7,328 bases of DNA, from positions 1 through 7,328 of the forward strand of contig CAMYJY010000147.1 of the NCBI GenBank assembly GCA_947258835.1. The letters run 5' to 3'. Under the pieces are notes generated by a model. The model saw only the letters and a list, made by a program, of their open reading frames with translations, was not told where the DNA came from and searched no databases. Every line of letters starts with the position of its first letter. Within the stretch, counting starts at the first letter, position 1. Below, piece by piece: positions 5,977-7,328 of this stretch. The stretch comes from an uncultured Pirellulales bacterium (GTDB taxonomy: Bacteria; Planctomycetota; Planctomycetia; Pirellulales; Lacipirellulaceae). A program made the translations under genes and the position numbers.

Positions 5977-6355
5977 GTGCCATTTTTTTTGCTAGGCCTT
6001 CTTGGTGCTCCAAATTCACCAGATCCTTTTGGTGCTCTCAAAAGCGGGTTGGGTTTTTTTACTCTTGAAAATATCCTCACTGTTGGTTTATCACCTGCAT
6101 TTAATCAAGAGTAGCAAAATTAAATATGATGAGAGCGAAACTCTTATTTGCGTCGCCCCGGCGGAATATAACGAACTATGGGAACAATATCGACAACGAC
6201 AGGGCCACATGGGGGGGACAGGACTCGCAATGATGCCGTTGAACCCGCCTGGTAACGACGACGACGATAGTACGGAGCAATACCACTGGGGCCCCAAACC
6301 CGCCCCAGGCCCAGGCAAAACCCCACCCGGACGACGCAGAAAAACCCTCCGTTAA
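5977..6355 (+). pseudogene. Possible frameshifted 3' end of an accessory gene
   Basis: Two adjoining frames read as natural-looking protein. The first, from 5977 to a TAG at 6112-6114, contains GAPNSPDPFGALKSGLG and TVGLSPAFNQE. The second, continuing to TAA at 6353-6355, contains KIKYDESETLICVAPAEYNELWEQY and ends in a Pro/Gly-rich basic tail (GPKPAPGPGKTPPGRRRK). A one-base shift near 6060-6115 would join them. The second frame stops 4 nt before a strong hairpin, as a real gene end would. Neither has a good start codon or ribosome site. DPFG recalls the DPxG motif that closes RHS cores, which would make this a polymorphic-toxin C-terminus, but that is a guess. A separate small gene from the TTG at 6002 (117 residues) is the alternative. 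Confidence 0.3.
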
Positions 6356-6359
6356 CAAA

Positions 6360-6406
6360 CCGGCGGGGTCTGCTGCCGAGCGTAGCGAAGAAGCAGGCCC
6401 CGCCGG
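6360..6406 (+). terminator. GC-rich hairpin between convergent genes, possible bidirectional terminator
   Basis: A 15-bp stem with one G.T pair (6360-6374 with 6392-6406, starting CCGGCGGGG and ending CCCCGCCGG) encloses a 17-nt loop. It begins 5 nt after the TAA at 6353-6355 and lies between that frame and the convergent methyltransferase gene. There is no T-tract on either side. Its arms share GGCCCCGCC and GGCGGGG with the hairpin at 5617-5658, in the opposite order. Confidence 0.5.
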
Positions 6407-6581
6407 ACGGCCCCCAGGAAAGGGTGGGAACGTTTTGATTGTAGTAACGCTTCTTTTTCGCGCAGGCCGCGATGGGGTGAACTTTTGACACGCAAGCCGA
6501 ACGCGATCAGTGTGGAATAGCCGCGGACCTGGCCAAATACCTGGGTGACCTGATCTGCATCGCCATGCGGCTGTTCAGATT
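6407..6581. other. Short intergenic stretch downstream of the methyltransferase
   Basis: No supported gene is seen. A plus-strand frame opens after the TGA at 6477 and reads QAERDQCGIAADLAKYLGD, which looks mildly protein-like, but it has no start codon before 6565 and then runs antisense through the methyltransferase gene. It may be a coding relic or chance. Confidence 0.35.
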
Positions 6582-7328
6582 TCAGTCCAAAACGGCAAAA
6601 TGCAGCACCGCGACGCGTTGCTCATCGTCCATCCATTGCTCGCTGAGCGTAAACCCTGCCCGGGCGGCCAATCGCGAGAATCCGGCGACGGTATACTTGT
6701 GCGAGTGCTCGGTGCAAATCAACTCGTTTGCGGAGAAAGCAAACGTTTGTCCGGAAATCGCGACAACCTGGTCGCACAGGCTCCGCAGCGAGATCTCAAT
6801 GCGACCTTGCGCATTGTTGTAGGTTGCGACATGCTGGAACGCATCCAGCTGAAAGTCACCGGCCAACTCCCAATTGATACGCCGCAGGAGGTTTTGGTTG
6901 AACTCGGCGGTGACTCCCCGGGAGTCGTTGTAAGCGGCTTCCAGGATTTGGGGATCCTTTTGCAGATCGATGCCGATGAGGAGTCCGCCGCCAGTCCCAC
7001 AGAGTGTCGCGATCTGCAACAAGATGCGCTCGGCCTCCTCCGGTGCAAAGTTGCCAATCGTCGAACCCGGAAAATACACCGCGCAGTGCGTGGGCTCCGT
7101 GAGCGGGATCGGCAGGTCAAACTCGGCGGTAAAATCGGCACATACCGGCAACACTTCGAGCCCGGGATAGGCCCTCGCCAGGTTGCGGCTCGTTTGCTGC
7201 AAATGATCTCGTGAAATGTCGACGGGAACATACGCGTCGATCGCCTGTAAGTGATCGAGCAAGATACGCGTTTTAACACTACTGCCGCTACCATACTCGA
7301 CCAGCATCACACCAGGTCCGATTTGCGC
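6582..7328 (-). CDS. egtD: L-histidine N-alpha-methyltransferase, EgtD family (partial, N-terminus outside window)
   Basis: The visible 248 codons are the C-terminal three quarters of an EgtD-type enzyme, normally about 320 residues. EgtD transfers three methyl groups from S-adenosylmethionine to the alpha-amino group of histidine, giving hercynine, the first step of ergothioneine synthesis in the cytoplasm. Evidence in order: the SAM-binding loop VEYGSGSSVKTR, VPVDIS as the second SAM motif, FPGSTIGNFAPEEA with the histidine-binding Asn, AYNDSRGVTAEFNQNLL with the conserved Tyr and FN.N, and ELICTEHSHKYTVAGF carrying the Glu and Ser that hold the substrate amino group in characterised EgtD. 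All key residues are present. The frame is open to the window edge; the GTG and ATG at 7310 and 7307 are internal. The usual partner EgtB is not in view and may lie to the right. The gene is convergent with the ABC block and shows no link to it. Confidence 0.92.
   Translation of the reverse strand, partial: AQIGPGVMLVEYGSGSSVKTRILLDHLQAIDAYVPVDISRDHLQQTSRNLARAYPGLEVLPVCADFTAEFDLPIPLTEPTHCAVYFPGSTIGNFAPEEAERILLQIATLCGTGGGLLIGIDLQKDPQILEAAYNDSRGVTAEFNQNLLRRINWELAGDFQLDAFQHVATYNNAQGRIEISLRSLCDQVVAISGQTFAFSANELICTEHSHKYTVAGFSRLAARAGFTLSEQWMDDEQRVAVLHFAVLD

Noticed and set aside
5781..6080. Minus-strand 99-residue open frame with some protein-like stretches
   Set aside because: It has no ribosome site or family resemblance and overlaps the hairpin at 5851-5876 and the plus-strand remnant; the evidence does not favour it.
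6126..6233. Small plus-strand frame starting at the ATG at 6126
   Set aside because: It gives about 34 residues with no ribosome site and overlaps a more protein-like frame ending at 6355.
6600..7214. Plus-strand open frame opposite egtD
   Set aside because: The minus strand carries all EgtD motifs in order; this is its shadow.

Overview
The window is GC-rich bacterial DNA, most likely from a planctomycete. This is inferred from several features: a CPFC-type secreted protein with a C-terminal membrane anchor, two proteins with the LVRDN..CCFG core that I associate with planctomycete DUF3299-like families, weak or absent Shine-Dalgarno sites, and a heptamer tandem repeat between genes. No rRNA or tRNA gene is visible, so the taxonomy is not proven.

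Bases 1-5527 hold one co-directional plus-strand block. It begins with a LolD/MacB-type ABC ATPase (209-883), then a MacB/FtsX-type permease that is split by a frame change (981-1928 and 1886-2251). Next is a large envelope protein with a signal peptide, a helical middle, a Pro-rich linker and a C-terminal membrane helix (2259-4070). Two tandem DUF3299-like proteins follow: one anchored by N-terminal membrane helices (4067-4792) and one lipoprotein (4789-5304). The last three genes overlap head to tail by ATGA, which suggests translational coupling. The layout suggests an envelope ABC system with periplasmic accessory proteins. A loose parallel is the Vibrio zinc-responsive Zrg locus, which as I recall also combines LolD/MacB-type ABC parts with a DUF3299 protein. 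The permease lesion makes it doubtful that this copy works as a normal transporter.

The block ends with a small antitoxin-like gene (5309-5527), overlapped by ATGA with the start of a ParE/RelE-type toxin that is cut by a TGA at codon 22. A strong GC hairpin follows. Bases 5590-6580 are AT-richer and gene-poor. They hold hairpins, a candidate promoter, and what looks like the frameshifted 3' end of an accessory gene, closed by a second GC hairpin at 6360-6406.

On the minus strand, 6582-7328 is the C-terminal three quarters of an EgtD-type histidine methyltransferase (ergothioneine pathway), running off the right edge. It converges on the plus-strand block and is functionally unrelated to it.
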